Assembly (NCBI GenBank): GCA_049680185.1
Contig: JBAUHI010000086.1
Coordinates: 14,371-78,370 of the forward strand
Length of the DNA stretch: 64,000 nucleotides
DNA from: CAMLHU01 sp049680185
GTDB lineage: Bacteria > Gemmatimonadota > Gemmatimonadetes > Gemmatimonadales > GWC2-71-9
Direction of reading: 5' to 3'
Numbering within the stretch: the first letter of the stretch is position 1; each line of letters begins with the position of its first letter. The position numbers and the translations under genes were made by a program. This document shows positions 1 to 9,556 of this stretch, in pieces. Under the pieces are notes generated by a model. It did no database searches. It worked only from the letters and a program-made list of their open reading frames with translations, and was not told where the DNA came from.

Positions 1-398
1 CAAGCCGTAAGCCGAGTTCTGTTTCCCGTGCCTTGCGGCGCGGAAGATGGTCATCTGTCTGGGACGGCGGTCGCCCGACGCCTCAAGCAGCCTACCCGCG
101 GCTCACCGTTGCCGGTGTTGTCGGTGCGGGCCGCACCTCGCCGCTTATTTGGCCTTGCTCCGACCGGGGGTTACCGTGCCACCCCTGTTACCAGGGATGC
201 GGTGGGCTCTTACCCCACCGTTTCACCCTTGCCTGTGTCCTCCGCTTGCGCTCGGGACCATCGGCGGTCTGCTCTCTGTTGCCCTGTCCGTCGCCTCTCG
301 GCGCCCAGGCGTTACCTGGCGATCTGCCCTGTGGAGCTCGGACTTTCCTCGATGGAGTCTCCCCCACCGCGACCATCGCGCTCGGCCCGTGGGACCAA
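1..398 (-). ncRNA. rnpB: RNase P RNA, bacterial type A
   Basis: This is the catalytic RNA of RNase P, which trims the 5' leader from tRNA precursors. Read on the minus strand, the conserved GAGGAAAGTCC core lies at 350-340 near the 5' end, and ACAGAACTCGGCTTACGG lies at 22-5 at the 3' end. In between are the expected AGGGTGAAA and GGTAA type conserved segments. A P1 helix can be drawn between CGGGCC near 391-386 and GGCTTG at the window edge, and it seems to continue past base 1, so the last few 3' bases are missing. The exact 5' end is uncertain by several bases. Hypothetical reading frames drawn across this region are not genes. Confidence 0.95.
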
Positions 399-411
399 AC
401 TAACAGCGTCA

Positions 412-498
412 ACGGGAAACAGTTAACAGTGAACGGGAACTGGGTCGCCCGGCCCTCCAACCCCGTTCACCGTTCACTTTTTACCGTTCACCGTCCTC
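412..498. repeat. Degenerate 7-bp tandem repeats, ACAGTGA/CGTTCAC family
   Basis: Heptamers ACGGGAA, ACAGTTA, ACAGTGA, ACGGGAA run from 412 to 439. CGTTCAC, CGTTCAC, TTTTTAC, CGTTCAC, CGTCCTC run from 464 to 498. The two blocks are in opposite orientation (GTGAACG against CGTTCAC). The second block reaches the TGA stop of the kinase gene at 499-497. Confidence 0.75.
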
Positions 499-3400
499 AC
501 CCCTCCCCGGTCACCCGTCCCAGCCCCGCCCGCGCCTGAAGCACCAGCGGCACCTTGGCGGGGTCGGCGTCTTTCCATTGGGCCAACACCGACCGGAACT
601 CGCGCTCGGCATCGGCCTTCCGTCCCAGTCGCTCGTCGGCAAGTCCGCGCACCAACCGGGCCCAGCCGATCGCGGCCCAGCGCGGATCGAGGCTGTTCGG
701 CTGGAGGTAGTCGGGCGTGTAACTGCTCAACAGGTCGAGAGTGAGCGCGTAGTCGCCCAGTTCATAGTGCGCATACGCCGTCAGCAGGCGCGGGGTCCCC
801 ACCCAACCGCCCAATCCCCAGCGATACACGGCACCGGGCACCGGCCCCTGGTCTGCCAGGCTCCGGCGGGCCTCTGTCGTATCGCCCCGGGCAATGGCGA
901 CGAGTGCCGCGACGTCGCCGGGGAGCTCATCACCGGTCAGGGAGCGGAGCTCGGTCACGGGCAATGTGTCGCCGGCCGGCGAGAGCAGGAGTCCGACCGC
1001 AGCGGCCGCCCCGGCGCGCGCGATGGCGGCGCGCCCTTGCGGCTTCGAGTTCCGTGCTGCTTCGGCCACGCTGCGCCACGCCGCCCGCAGGTCCCGGCCG
1101 GACCCTGCCGGTCCGTAGAACTGGCCTTCCTGTATTCGGTCGAAGTAGCGCCAATCCACGGTGGTGTCGCGCACCTCCATCGGCATCAGCCGTTGGCGTG
1201 CGGGCCGGGTGAGCGCGACGACCCGGCTCGCGGTCCCGAGATCGCCGGCGTACAGGAAGGGGTTCACCGTCGCCAGCAGCATCTGGTAGTCGGCACTCGA
1301 CAATTGACGCACGCGTTCGGGGTCGTCGTCCAGCGAGTCGTACGCCGGCCGGAGCGTTGCGATCGCTCCGTTCACGTCACCCGCGGCGAACCGGGCGCGC
1401 CCTTCCAGCAGCGCTGCGGTCACGGCGTCGGTCTGGCCCGGCGGGATCCGGAGCCGATCGATCTCCTGGACCGCATCCGGGACATCATGGGCGGCGGCGT
1501 ATGCATCGATGAGCGCGCGGTGCGCCCGCTCGGTCCCCGGCTGTGCACCGACCCAGTCACGCGACAACTGGATGCCGGCGCGTCGGGCCCGTTGGATCGC
1601 CCGCGTGCGCGCCGCGCTGTCGAGCGGCGCTCCCGGCGCGAACGAGTCGTTCGTCACCAGGGCAAAGAAAGGTCGGTCGCGGGAAGCGTCGGTGTACATC
1701 ATTGCCACGTGCTCATACGCGAGGGCATACGCCGGGTCGAGTGTCAGGGCACGGCGAAACGCCCGGAGCGAGTTGGTCATCTTCCTGGCCCGCCCGGCGG
1801 CGGTCGAATCGGGGTCGTGGAACCAGGCGTCGCCGAGCGCGTACCATGCATCGGTGTCGATGCTGTCGCGCGCAAGCAGCCTGGTGTATCGCTCCCGGGC
1901 CTGCGGCAGGTCGCCGTCGAGGAAGCTCTGGTAGGCGTTCACGAGTGAGCGTTGTCGCTCCGGCAGCCGCTCCGCATAGTGGGAGGCGTAGGCGATCGCC
2001 TGTCGTCCGGCCGGATCGCTCGCGCCACCGATCCAACCCCGGGTGAGCGCCAGCTTGAAGTACGCCAGGGCAAAGGTGCTGTCGAGCGACACCGCCCGAC
2101 GAAGTGCGGTGTCCGCCGATTCCAGGTCCCAATGGTTGAGCTGATCGATCCCGGTCAGGTACGCCCGATACGCTTCGAGCGACGATGTGGTGGCGCCGGC
2201 AAGCCCCGGCCGGAGCCCACCGGGAGCGCCGGAGATGTCGAGCAGCCGTGCCGCCAACTGGTCGAAGGCCGGACGGATATCACTGTCCGCAGGGACGGAG
2301 GCCTGGGCCACGTCCACTCGAGCGCCGGTCGCGACATCGAGCAGTCGCGCCGTGACCTGCAGCGAATCATCGGTCCGCTCGAAGTCACCCAGGACCAGCG
2401 TCCAGACGCCGGCGGCCCGCGCGAACTGACGGGCCAGGTCCAGGCCGACCGGATCGCCCGGCTCCAGCCCATGCTTGGCGAAGAGGTCGTGGACCCGCTC
2501 CTGGTCGACCACGGTCAGGTCGTTCCACTGGGCCAGGTCGAGCGCCAGCATGCTGACGCTGCCTTGCTGCAGCCACGCAAGTGTCGAGTCCCGCCGCAGG
2601 TTGTCGAACGGGAGCACCAGGATCGAATGCCGTGGGTCGACCCCGCGAGGCGGCCCGTCACGCCGCCACAGCAGCAGTGTGAGCACCATTCCGGCCACCA
2701 GCGCCGTCGCGATCCCGGCCGGGCGCCACCACGAGCGCCGCGATGCCGGCGCGACCACGCCGAGCACCGCTTGGCGCAGCGCCAGTCCGTCGGTCCAGCG
2801 ATCGGCCGGTGACTTGGCCAGCGCTCGCATCACGGCCCCCGCCAACGCCGGCGGGGTGTCGGGTCTCAGTTTCTGGATCGGGATCGGCGGTTCGGAGACC
2901 TGCATCGCGACCACGGCCGCGGGGCTGGCGCTCTGGAAGGGCGGATGGCCCGCGAGCATCTCGTACGCGACGATGCCGAGCGCGTAGAGGTCGCTGCGTT
3001 CATCGATCTCGTCCCCCGAGGCCTGCTCGGGGCTCATGTATGTCGGCGTGCCGATCGCGATACCCTGCCCGGTCGTGATGACACTGGAACCTTCCGCCGC
3101 CATCGCCCGCGCGATCCCGAAATCGGTCAGGAGCGCGCGCCCGGTGTCCCGGTCGAGGAGCACGTTCTCCGGCTTGACGTCGCGATGCACGACACCTTGG
3201 CGCCCGGCGGCGGCCAGTGCATCGGCCACGTCCGCCACGATGCGGGTCACCTCCTCGGCGGGCAACTTCCCGACGCGCGTCAGGCGTTGTCGCAGGCTTT
3301 CGCCCGGGACCAGGTCCATCACGTAGTAGAACAGACCGTCCGTCTCGCCGGCGGTGTGCACGGTGACGATGCTCGGATGGCGCAGCCGGGCCACCACCCG

Positions 3401-3607
3401 GGCCTCGGCCAGGAAGCGCTGGGTGATGGACGAGTGGATGGCGAGCTCGGGACGGATGACCTTCACCGCCACCGACCGATCGAGGGTGACATCGCGGGCG
3501 AGGAACACCACGCCCATCCCCCCCTGCCCCAGCTCGCTTTCAAGGCGATAGTGGGGGCCCAGGGCGGTCTGGAGCCGACGCTGCAATTCGCTGATGCCGA
3601 CAGTCAC
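497..3607 (-). CDS. Transmembrane Ser/Thr protein kinase with TPR repeats
   Basis: This 1036-residue protein phosphorylates Ser/Thr targets and probably senses an extracytoplasmic signal. The kinase domain (about residues 20-285) has the glycine loop GQGGMGVV (27-34), the ATP lysine in VAVKVI, the catalytic HRDVKPEN and DFG, and an activation segment GTPTYMSPEQ. One membrane helix follows near 300-320. The outer part starts with an ILVLPFDN segment of the type seen in TolB/FlgO-like kinase sensors and continues with TPR-like helical pairs. I chose the GTG at 3607 because the kinase fold begins about 20 residues after it and the upstream in-frame extension looks non-coding. The gene stands alone, divergent from the AraC-type gene. 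Confidence 0.88.
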   Translation of the reverse strand: MTVGISELQRRLQTALGPHYRLESELGQGGMGVVFLARDVTLDRSVAVKVIRPELAIHSSITQRFLAEARVVARLRHPSIVTVHTAGETDGLFYYVMDLVPGESLRQRLTRVGKLPAEEVTRIVADVADALAAAGRQGVVHRDVKPENVLLDRDTGRALLTDFGIARAMAAEGSSVITTGQGIAIGTPTYMSPEQASGDEIDERSDLYALGIVAYEMLAGHPPFQSASPAAVVAMQVSEPPIPIQKLRPDTPPALAGAVMRALAKSPADRWTDGLALRQAVLGVVAPASRRSWWRPAGIATALVAGMVLTLLLWRRDGPPRGVDPRHSILVLPFDNLRRDSTLAWLQQGSVSMLALDLAQWNDLTVVDQERVHDLFAKHGLEPGDPVGLDLARQFARAAGVWTLVLGDFERTDDSLQVTARLLDVATGARVDVAQASVPADSDIRPAFDQLAARLLDISGAPGGLRPGLAGATTSSLEAYRAYLTGIDQLNHWDLESADTALRRAVSLDSTFALAYFKLALTRGWIGGASDPAGRQAIAYASHYAERLPERQRSLVNAYQSFLDGDLPQARERYTRLLARDSIDTDAWYALGDAWFHDPDSTAAGRARKMTNSLRAFRRALTLDPAYALAYEHVAMMYTDASRDRPFFALVTNDSFAPGAPLDSAARTRAIQRARRAGIQLSRDWVGAQPGTERAHRALIDAYAAAHDVPDAVQEIDRLRIPPGQTDAVTAALLEGRARFAAGDVNGAIATLRPAYDSLDDDPERVRQLSSADYQMLLATVNPFLYAGDLGTASRVVALTRPARQRLMPMEVRDTTVDWRYFDRIQEGQFYGPAGSGRDLRAAWRSVAEAARNSKPQGRAAIARAGAAAAVGLLLSPAGDTLPVTELRSLTGDELPGDVAALVAIARGDTTEARRSLADQGPVPGAVYRWGLGGWVGTPRLLTAYAHYELGDYALTLDLLSSYTPDYLQPNSLDPRWAAIGWARLVRGLADERLGRKADAEREFRSVLAQWKDADPAKVPLVLQARAGLGRVTGEG

Positions 3608-3825
3608 CCGGTTGGGCCCCCGCTCCGATCGATCGGGGCCGGAATGAGCCCCATCAGGATCGTGAAGATACGCACTGGACGTCCCGGGGCCAGAGAAGCC
3701 CACCCCTCCACGGACGCGCCAGTGGCGGAAATGGTTGCGTTCTGCACCCTCCGGGGACGCCTCCGTACCGGGTCACGATTGACCACGGGTTGAGCCACTG
3801 GCGGTAGGATGGCGTCGACCCAAGC

Positions 3826-4698
3826 GTGGAGGCACTGGTGGCAACAGCGGTACGGAACGATCCAGCGGCGGTGGCCGCGGTGCTGCTTCCGCGCGAGCGC
3901 GCGCGAGTTGATGCGGCGATGGGTGGTGCGGTGGCGGTGGTCCACCGCGACTCGATCCCCGAGGCCATCCGCGTGGTCCGGGAGCGGCCGCTCCGGGCAG
4001 TGCTGGTGTCGGTGCACCGCTGCACTCGCGAGACGCTGAGCGATGTGGACCGACTGGTGCGCGGGTTCCCGGGGGTCCCCACTGTGGCGCTGGTCTCCGA
4101 GCACGATGCCGGTGCCACCGAGACGTTGCTGCACTTCGGTGCTCGCGGGATCCGGGATGTCGTGGACGTCACCGATCCGGGCGGCTGGCAGCGCCTCCGG
4201 ACCCTGGTCGCCGGTCCAGTACCGCTGGCCGGGGCACGGATCCAGGCCTCGATCCTCGAGTTGCTCTCGGACGCACCACCCGACACCAGGCTCTTCTTCG
4301 AGGTGCTCATCCGCATCGCGCCCACGATCACGACCGTCCGGAAGCTCTGTGCCGCACTCCGGGTCCGTCCCAGCACGCTGATGTCGCGCTTCGGGCGGGC
4401 CGGACTTCCCAGCCCCAAGAGCTATCTCGCGGCGATGCGCCTGCTGCACGCGTCACTGATGCTCGAGGAGACCGGGCTATCCGTGGCCGATGTCGCGTAT
4501 CGACTCGATTACTCGTCGCCCCAGAGCTTCGGGCGCCATCTCCGCGCCCTCATGGGCGTGAGCGGCACCGAATTCCGGCGCCGCTTTCCGTTCCCGGTGG
4601 CGCTGCGGCGTTACACCGACCTGATGATCCTCCCGTACCGGACCGTGCTCTGCGCCTTCCATCCCCTCTCTTCCGGGGCCTGGGACAGCGGACACTGA
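3826..4698 (+). CDS. AraC-family transcriptional regulator
   Basis: This 290-residue protein has a typical AraC/XylS double helix-turn-helix at its C-terminus (about residues 185-275). The second helix-turn-helix carries SVADVAYRLDYSSPQSFGRHLRALMG, here broken as VADVAYRLDY and SFGRHL for reference. The first 150 residues resemble a response-regulator-like fold without a clear phosphoryl-accepting Asp, so the input is unknown. The GTG at 3826 is the furthest sensible start; GTG 3838 is an alternative. It is divergently arranged from the large kinase gene, with 218 bp between them, so it may regulate its own promoter region. Confidence 0.8.
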   Translation: MEALVATAVRNDPAAVAAVLLPRERARVDAAMGGAVAVVHRDSIPEAIRVVRERPLRAVLVSVHRCTRETLSDVDRLVRGFPGVPTVALVSEHDAGATETLLHFGARGIRDVVDVTDPGGWQRLRTLVAGPVPLAGARIQASILELLSDAPPDTRLFFEVLIRIAPTITTVRKLCAALRVRPSTLMSRFGRAGLPSPKSYLAAMRLLHASLMLEETGLSVADVAYRLDYSSPQSFGRHLRALMGVSGTEFRRRFPFPVALRRYTDLMILPYRTVLCAFHPLSSGAWDSGH

Positions 4699-4848
4699 GC
4701 GCGCAGGAACGGCACCGGGCGGGAGGATCCCCATCGGCGGACGGAAGTGCGGGTCGGAAAAGGACGAGCGGCAAGTGCGGCAGGGCGCGCGAACGAACGG
4801 GCGGAACACAGGCGAGTTGTGGAGCGACCAACGGAGACCGGTAGAGGC

Positions 4849-4965
4849 CAGCTCCTCTTCTCCCTCTGTCGTAGCGCGTTGTCTCTTGTGTCCTTTCCCC
4901 TCCTCCCCTCTTCTTCTCCTTCTCTCGTACTGTGTTGTCTCTTGTCGCTTGTCTCTTCTCCTCGG
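4849..4965. repeat. Degenerate 7-bp tandem repeats, TTGTCTC family
   Basis: Clear heptamers TTGTCTC, TTGTCGC, TTGTCTC lie at 4935-4955, inside a pyrimidine-rich tract. The tract also holds two copies of the core CGTTGTCTCTTG/TGTTGTCTCTTG (about 4877-4890 and 4933-4944). The same core recurs near 52079, 57905, 57971 and 58122. The array ends just before the stop codon of the chemoreceptor gene. Confidence 0.7.
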
Positions 4966-4971
4966 TCGCAA

Positions 4972-6531
4972 TCAGGCCTTCAAGTGTGCGGTCGCGGTCC
5001 GGAGCCGCTCGGCGAGGAGGGTCAGTCGCTCGGCGGAGGTGGTGAGCTCGGTCATCGCCTGGATCTGCTGCTGGGCGGAACGGGCCGCGGCATCGGAACT
5101 GCTCGCCGCACCGTGGCTCACCGCACTCACTCGGTCGAGGACCTGGCGCAGCGCGGCTTGGTGTTCGGCCTGGGCCTGGGTGCTCTCTGCCGCCGCCGCC
5201 ACCCGCTCGGCGGAGCGCCGGACGCCGGCGGTGAGGTCGAGCAGCGCCTCGTCCGCCTCCCGTGCCACCCGCGCGATGTCCTGTACCTGGGATCCTCCGG
5301 AACTCATCGCTCGCTCCGCCGAGGCGATCCCCGCCTGCAGTTCCCCGACCACCTCCCCGACCTCCCGAGCCGACCGCCCCGCCTGGGCGGCCAGGGTGCG
5401 CACCTGTTCCGCCACCACACTGAATCCGTGGCCATCGCCCTCCGCGCGCGCCGCCTCGATGGCGGCATTGAGCGACAGGAGGTGCGTCTGCCGCGCGATC
5501 ACGGCGATGGTCTGTGCAAAACTGCCGATGTTCGCACTCATCGCCGTCAGCTCCGACACGATCCGGCCCGTGGTGGCCACCTCGTTGCCGACCGACACCA
5601 AGGTGTCGCTCGCGCGCGCCACTCGCTCCCGGGCCCGTTCCGCCACGGCCACCAATCGCGCCTCTTCATCCTCCAGGGTACGGAATCGCTCTCGCTGCAG
5701 TGCCGTCTCAGCCGCAGTACCCTCCCCTTGGCGCCGGCTGTCCTCCGCCATCAATCGCTGTTGCTGCAGGTCGTGGGCAAGGCGGTCAGCGGCCCCGGAA
5801 AGGGCATCGGCCGAGCCCTGAAGTGCGCCGGTCGTGGCCGACAACTCACCCGCGACCTTGGCCATTTCGTTGGAGTCCTGCTGCACGGCCGCGAGCAAGG
5901 TGGCCGTGGCGGATGACATCTGGTCGAATGCGGTCTCGACGGCGCCCACGGGATCGAGCGTTTTGGTGGACACCCGGAAGGTGAGATCGCCGGTGCTCGC
6001 CCGCCGAAGCCCTTCCGCAATGCGGCGCAACCGCGCCTCGGTGACGGCCGCGCGGTCGCGGAGCCCGATGCCTACGATGCTCACGATGGCAGCTTCGACA
6101 AGGGCGGCCGCGGACAGGTCCCCGCCGTTCGCGATCCACTGCGCCACCAGCACGACGATCCCGCCGGAGAGGGCGGCAAAGGCACCGGGAAGGCCTTCGT
6201 CGTCGGCGGCGTACGGGAGCGTCGCGACCAGCGGGAGCACGCCGACCCCGACCAACCCTGACAGCGCGATCGGCGCTCCGGTGATGATCAGGTCGAGCAG
6301 CAGGGCGCCGACCCACGCGGAGCGTCCCGCAAGTCCGCGGCGTCCGAGGATCCCCGCACCGAGATTCGCAGCGCCGCCGAGGAGCAGGAGTTCCACCACC
6401 TGACTCCACGCCACATCGCCACCCGTCGCCGGCCCCGCACAGATGAGTGCGGCCACGGCGCCGAGCACCAGCCACCACCGGCGGCGGACGGTGCGCTGAA
6501 AGAGGGCGGAGGAGCTGGGCGGAGGGGCCAT
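4972..6531 (-). CDS. Methyl-accepting chemotaxis-like protein
   Basis: This 519-residue protein is a membrane-bound signal transducer. The first 185 residues are hydrophobic, with about six membrane segments and no large periplasmic ligand domain. A HAMP-like stretch follows (about 187-240, RRASTGDLTFRV). The C-terminal half is a long coiled coil with the conserved MCP hairpin tip, SLNAAIEAARAEGDGHGFSVV in the family, seen here as SLNAAIEAARAEG plus GFSVVAEQVRTLA. No cheA, cheW or flagellar gene is in the window, so it may feed a distant chemosensory cluster or a non-motility pathway. The start is the first ATG; pyrE ends 17 bp upstream, so the genes are probably cotranscribed. Confidence 0.85.
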   Translation of the reverse strand: MAPPPSSSALFQRTVRRRWWLVLGAVAALICAGPATGGDVAWSQVVELLLLGGAANLGAGILGRRGLAGRSAWVGALLLDLIITGAPIALSGLVGVGVLPLVATLPYAADDEGLPGAFAALSGGIVVLVAQWIANGGDLSAAALVEAAIVSIVGIGLRDRAAVTEARLRRIAEGLRRASTGDLTFRVSTKTLDPVGAVETAFDQMSSATATLLAAVQQDSNEMAKVAGELSATTGALQGSADALSGAADRLAHDLQQQRLMAEDSRRQGEGTAAETALQRERFRTLEDEEARLVAVAERARERVARASDTLVSVGNEVATTGRIVSELTAMSANIGSFAQTIAVIARQTHLLSLNAAIEAARAEGDGHGFSVVAEQVRTLAAQAGRSAREVGEVVGELQAGIASAERAMSSGGSQVQDIARVAREADEALLDLTAGVRRSAERVAAAAESTQAQAEHQAALRQVLDRVSAVSHGAASSSDAAARSAQQQIQAMTELTTSAERLTLLAERLRTATAHLKA

Positions 6532-6548
6532 CGGAAGTTCTGGTGGGG

Positions 6549-7100
6549 TCAGGCGGAGGTGAGGCCGAGGGCGGACGCCGTGATGAGGGCCTGGACCTGG
6601 TATCCGGCTGCCTCGATGGCGGCCCGGCCCCCCTCTTCGCGGTCCACCACCGCCAGGACGCCGAGCACCTTGGCACCGGCCGCCTCGACCGACCGGACCG
6701 CCTGGAGCGCCGAGCCGCCGGAGGTGATGACATCCTCGACGATCACCACGGCATCACCGGCGGACAGGTTGCCCTCGATCAGCCGGCCGGTGCCGTGGTC
6801 CTTGGCCTGCTTGCGCACGCTGAAGGCGTCGATCGAGGGCGGCGCATCGGCGCTCGCGCGCGCAATGGCGCACGCCACGGGGTCGGCGCCCATCGTGAGC
6901 CCCCCCACCGCCCGTGGCCGCCAGCCCGCGGCGTCGAGGGCGGCACGTCCCAGCCGGCCGATGACCGCCTGGCCTTCCGCGGACATCGTGGTGAGGCGGC
7001 AATCGATATAGAAGGAGGATCGGGCACCGGAAGCGAGCACGAAATCCCCGCGCCGGACGGAGCGGCGCCCGAGGATCGCCGCGAGCGCCGGGTCGTTCAC
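6549..7100 (-). CDS. pyrE: Orotate phosphoribosyltransferase
   Basis: The enzyme joins orotate to PRPP to make orotidine monophosphate in pyrimidine synthesis. The 183-residue protein has the PRPP-binding motif VVIVEDVITSGGSA near residues 118-131, the catalytic loop RKQAKDHG and the N-terminal SGARSSFYID segment that contacts orotate. The GTG at 7100 overlaps the TGA of the upstream kinase gene in a GTGA sequence, which implies translational coupling and decides the start. A longer reading frame back to 7175 would run into the kinase gene and lacks family similarity. Confidence 0.93.
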   Translation of the reverse strand: MNDPALAAILGRRSVRRGDFVLASGARSSFYIDCRLTTMSAEGQAVIGRLGRAALDAAGWRPRAVGGLTMGADPVACAIARASADAPPSIDAFSVRKQAKDHGTGRLIEGNLSAGDAVVIVEDVITSGGSALQAVRSVEAAGAKVLGVLAVVDREEGGRAAIEAAGYQVQALITASALGLTSA

Positions 7101-7999
7101 GATCGATCTCGGCGGAGCCACCCCGAGAGCAATCCCGGCCGCTTGGCCGAGGTCGTGGATCGGGCCGCCGTGCAAAATGCCGTCGCGAACACGTCCACTG
7201 ACTGAAAGCGCTTGCTCCGCTCCCGCTCCAGTCCCCCCATCACCGCGGCCTCGAGCTCGGGCGGGAACTTGAGGCCGCGCACCGCTTGGTTGAGGGGTGT
7301 TGGCGGTTCCTGGAGCAGTTGCTGGAAGAGCTCGCGGGGAGAACGGCCGGGGAACGGATGCGTGCCGGTGAGGAGGTAGTACGCGATGACCGCCAGGCTG
7401 TAGACATCGGCCTGTTCGCTGACGAGCTCGCCGCTCAGCGTCTCCGGTGCCACGTATTGCAAGGTCCCGACGAAGAATCCCGCGCGGGTCAGTCGCTCCT
7501 CGGGCGCGGCCTTCTCGTCCCGAGCGATGCCGAAATCGAGGAGCTTGGCGGTGCGGGTCGCCGGATCGTACATGATGTTGGCGGGCTTCAGGTCGCGATG
7601 GATGATCCCTTCAGCGTGCGCCGCCGCGAGGGCCCGTCCCAGCTGTTCGATGATGTCGGCCACCACCGCGGGCGCCAGCGTCGGGGTCTTGCCCGCGAAT
7701 GTGGCCAACGGCTCCCCGGCCGCCCACTCGAGCGCCAAGTAGTAGATGTCGTCGACCTGCCCGAACCCGCGGGTCTCCACGATATTCGGGTTCCGCACCC
7801 GCCGGCCGAACTCGGCCTCGCGGAGGAATCGCTTCACGGCGACCGGGTCCTGTGCCAGGCGGTTGCGAAGGATCTTCACCGCGCTGGCACCGTACTCGGG
7901 GTGCTCGGCACGGTAGACTTCGGCGGTGCCGCCTTCACCAACGTGTTCGAGGAGCCGGTACCCAGCGATGGTCCGGCCGATCAGGCTGTCTTGATTCAT
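7097..7999 (-). CDS. Ser/Thr protein kinase (soluble)
   Basis: This 300-residue Ser/Thr kinase is almost only a catalytic domain. It has the glycine loop GEGGTAEVYRA, lysine in SAVKIL, HRDLKPANIM, DFGIA and an activation segment GTLQYVAPE. There is no sensor domain and no obvious membrane helix, only a short C-terminal tail rich in Arg. ATG 7999 was chosen because the kinase fold starts directly after it (SLIGRTIAGYRLL). Its stop overlaps the pyrE start, so kinase and orotate phosphoribosyltransferase are made from one message. The gene is divergent from the GWxTD lipoprotein gene, with 102 bp between them. Confidence 0.88.
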   Translation of the reverse strand: MNQDSLIGRTIAGYRLLEHVGEGGTAEVYRAEHPEYGASAVKILRNRLAQDPVAVKRFLREAEFGRRVRNPNIVETRGFGQVDDIYYLALEWAAGEPLATFAGKTPTLAPAVVADIIEQLGRALAAAHAEGIIHRDLKPANIMYDPATRTAKLLDFGIARDEKAAPEERLTRAGFFVGTLQYVAPETLSGELVSEQADVYSLAVIAYYLLTGTHPFPGRSPRELFQQLLQEPPTPLNQAVRGLKFPPELEAAVMGGLERERSKRFQSVDVFATAFCTAARSTTSAKRPGLLSGWLRRDRS

Positions 8000-8101
8000 G
8001 GGGATGTCCAAAGCTATCGCGCCCGCTGGGCCGCGACAAGCACCGCGCGCTTGACGCACCGATTCACCGGCCGCTAACCTACGGCCCTCCAGGAGCCCCA
8101 G

Positions 8102-9466
8102 ATGCGGCAGTCCCCAGGCGCGACCCGCCGGTCCCTCGGCGCATTACTGATACTGTCCCTCGCGGTCGGGTGCGGGCCGTGGCAGCGCGTCGGCGATGCC
8201 CCACCCAAGCCGACCCCCGCCCAGACCTTGACCGACATCCTCGACCAGACCGCGGTGTTCCGGCGGATGGGGCGCCTCACCTCCGCCACCGGCATCCCGT
8301 TCGTCGGTGTGGTGGATGTACTTCCCGGGCCAGCGGACACCGGCGTCGGGGTCCTCGCCTTGTCGCTCGAGAACCGGTATTTCAGCTTCGAACGCCAAGG
8401 CACCGGGTTCGAGGCGCGGTACCGCGTCGATATCGTCCTGCAGCGCACGGAGCTGCCGCCGATCATCATCGGGCGGGAGCAGTCGCTGCGCGTGGGCACC
8501 TTCCCGGAAACACTGCGCAACGAGGAGAGCGTGGTGTTCCAGGAGCCCCTGCGCCTCGCCGCAGGGAAGTACCACCTCATCGTGACGCTCACCGACCGCC
8601 GCACCAACAACCAGGGGCGCACGGAGGCGGATGTGACCATCCCGGCCGTCCGTCCCGGGTCGGTCACGGCGCCGATCTTCGTGTACGAGGTCAGCTCGCG
8701 GACCGAGCCGTCCCAACCCATCAACGCGATCATCAACCCTCGGGGCACCGTCGCGTACGGCTCCGACACGCTCGGCGTCTACGTCGAGGGCTACCGGATG
8801 CCGGCCGGTGCCCGCGTGCCGATGTCGGTCATCGACTCCCGCGACAGCGTGATCATGCGCGACACCATCGTCTTCACCGGTGCCACGCCGATCGAGGGCC
8901 GCCTGGCCAAGATCGTCCCCGACAGTGCACCCCTCGGCGAGCTGCATGTGGTGGTGGGCGATTCCGCCAGCCACGATGGGTCGGTCGCGCTGGTGTCGTT
9001 CTCCAACGCATGGGCGCTCACCAACTATGACCAGATGGCGGAACTGCTCCGTTACTTCGGGCACGACGAGCAACTCGCCGCGATCAAGAAGGCGGCCGCC
9101 GGCGACCGACCGGCGATGTGGCGTAAGTTCTGGAAGGACACCGACCCGAACCCCGCCACCCCCGAGAACGAGGCCATCGACGCGTACTTCACCCGGATCG
9201 CCGCTGCCAACAAGCGGTTCACCGATGAAGGCATTCCCGGCTGGCTCACCGATCGCGGCGAGGTCTTCATCACCCTCGGCGACCCCGACCAGATCCTCGA
9301 CCAGAGCGGGTATAACCAGGGTCGGATCATCCGGTGGGACTACACCCTGCAGCGCCTGACGCTCTACTTCGTCGATGAGACCGGGTTCGGCCGCTTCCGC
9401 CTGACGATCGCGTCACGCGGCGACTTCCAGCGGGTGGCCGATCGCATCCGGCGACTGGGGCACTGA
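8102..9466 (+). CDS. GWxTD-domain lipoprotein
   Basis: This 454-residue protein carries a lipoprotein signal peptide with lipobox LAVGC around residue 24, so it should be anchored to a membrane. The C-terminal GWxTD domain is clear: G380-W381-L-T-D followed by RGEVFITLGDPDQI. The domain is common in Gemmatimonadota and Acidobacteriota, and its function is not established. The middle region has beta-rich repeats of the kind found in similar proteins. The start ATG is the first in frame and is followed at once by the signal peptide. A terminator hairpin follows the stop. Confidence 0.85.
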   Translation: MRQSPGATRRSLGALLILSLAVGCGPWQRVGDAPPKPTPAQTLTDILDQTAVFRRMGRLTSATGIPFVGVVDVLPGPADTGVGVLALSLENRYFSFERQGTGFEARYRVDIVLQRTELPPIIIGREQSLRVGTFPETLRNEESVVFQEPLRLAAGKYHLIVTLTDRRTNNQGRTEADVTIPAVRPGSVTAPIFVYEVSSRTEPSQPINAIINPRGTVAYGSDTLGVYVEGYRMPAGARVPMSVIDSRDSVIMRDTIVFTGATPIEGRLAKIVPDSAPLGELHVVVGDSASHDGSVALVSFSNAWALTNYDQMAELLRYFGHDEQLAAIKKAAAGDRPAMWRKFWKDTDPNPATPENEAIDAYFTRIAAANKRFTDEGIPGWLTDRGEVFITLGDPDQILDQSGYNQGRIIRWDYTLQRLTLYFVDETGFGRFRLTIASRGDFQRVADRIRRLGH

Positions 9467-9483
9467 TCGCGGCGCGAATGGGT

Positions 9484-9505
9484 GGGCCCGCCTCCGGGCG
9501 GGTCC
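9484..9505 (+). terminator. Hairpin terminator after the GWxTD gene
   Basis: GGGCCCGCC (9484-9492) pairs with GGGCGGGTCC (9496-9505) with one mismatch and a 3-base loop. There is no good T-run, so the call rests on stem strength and on its place 17 bp after a stop codon and before polA. Confidence 0.5.
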
Positions 9506-9556
9506 GTTGGCGCGCCCACCCCTTACCGCCCTCCGCTCACCTCTTACCTTCTTGCG

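Noticed and set aside
1..410. Short protein frames over the first 400 bases
   Set aside because: The region is fully explained by RNase P RNA on the minus strand.
578..1948. Long open frame on the plus strand inside the large kinase gene
   Set aside because: It is antisense to a well-supported kinase and has Arg/Gly/Pro-rich low-complexity content typical of GC-rich shadow frames.
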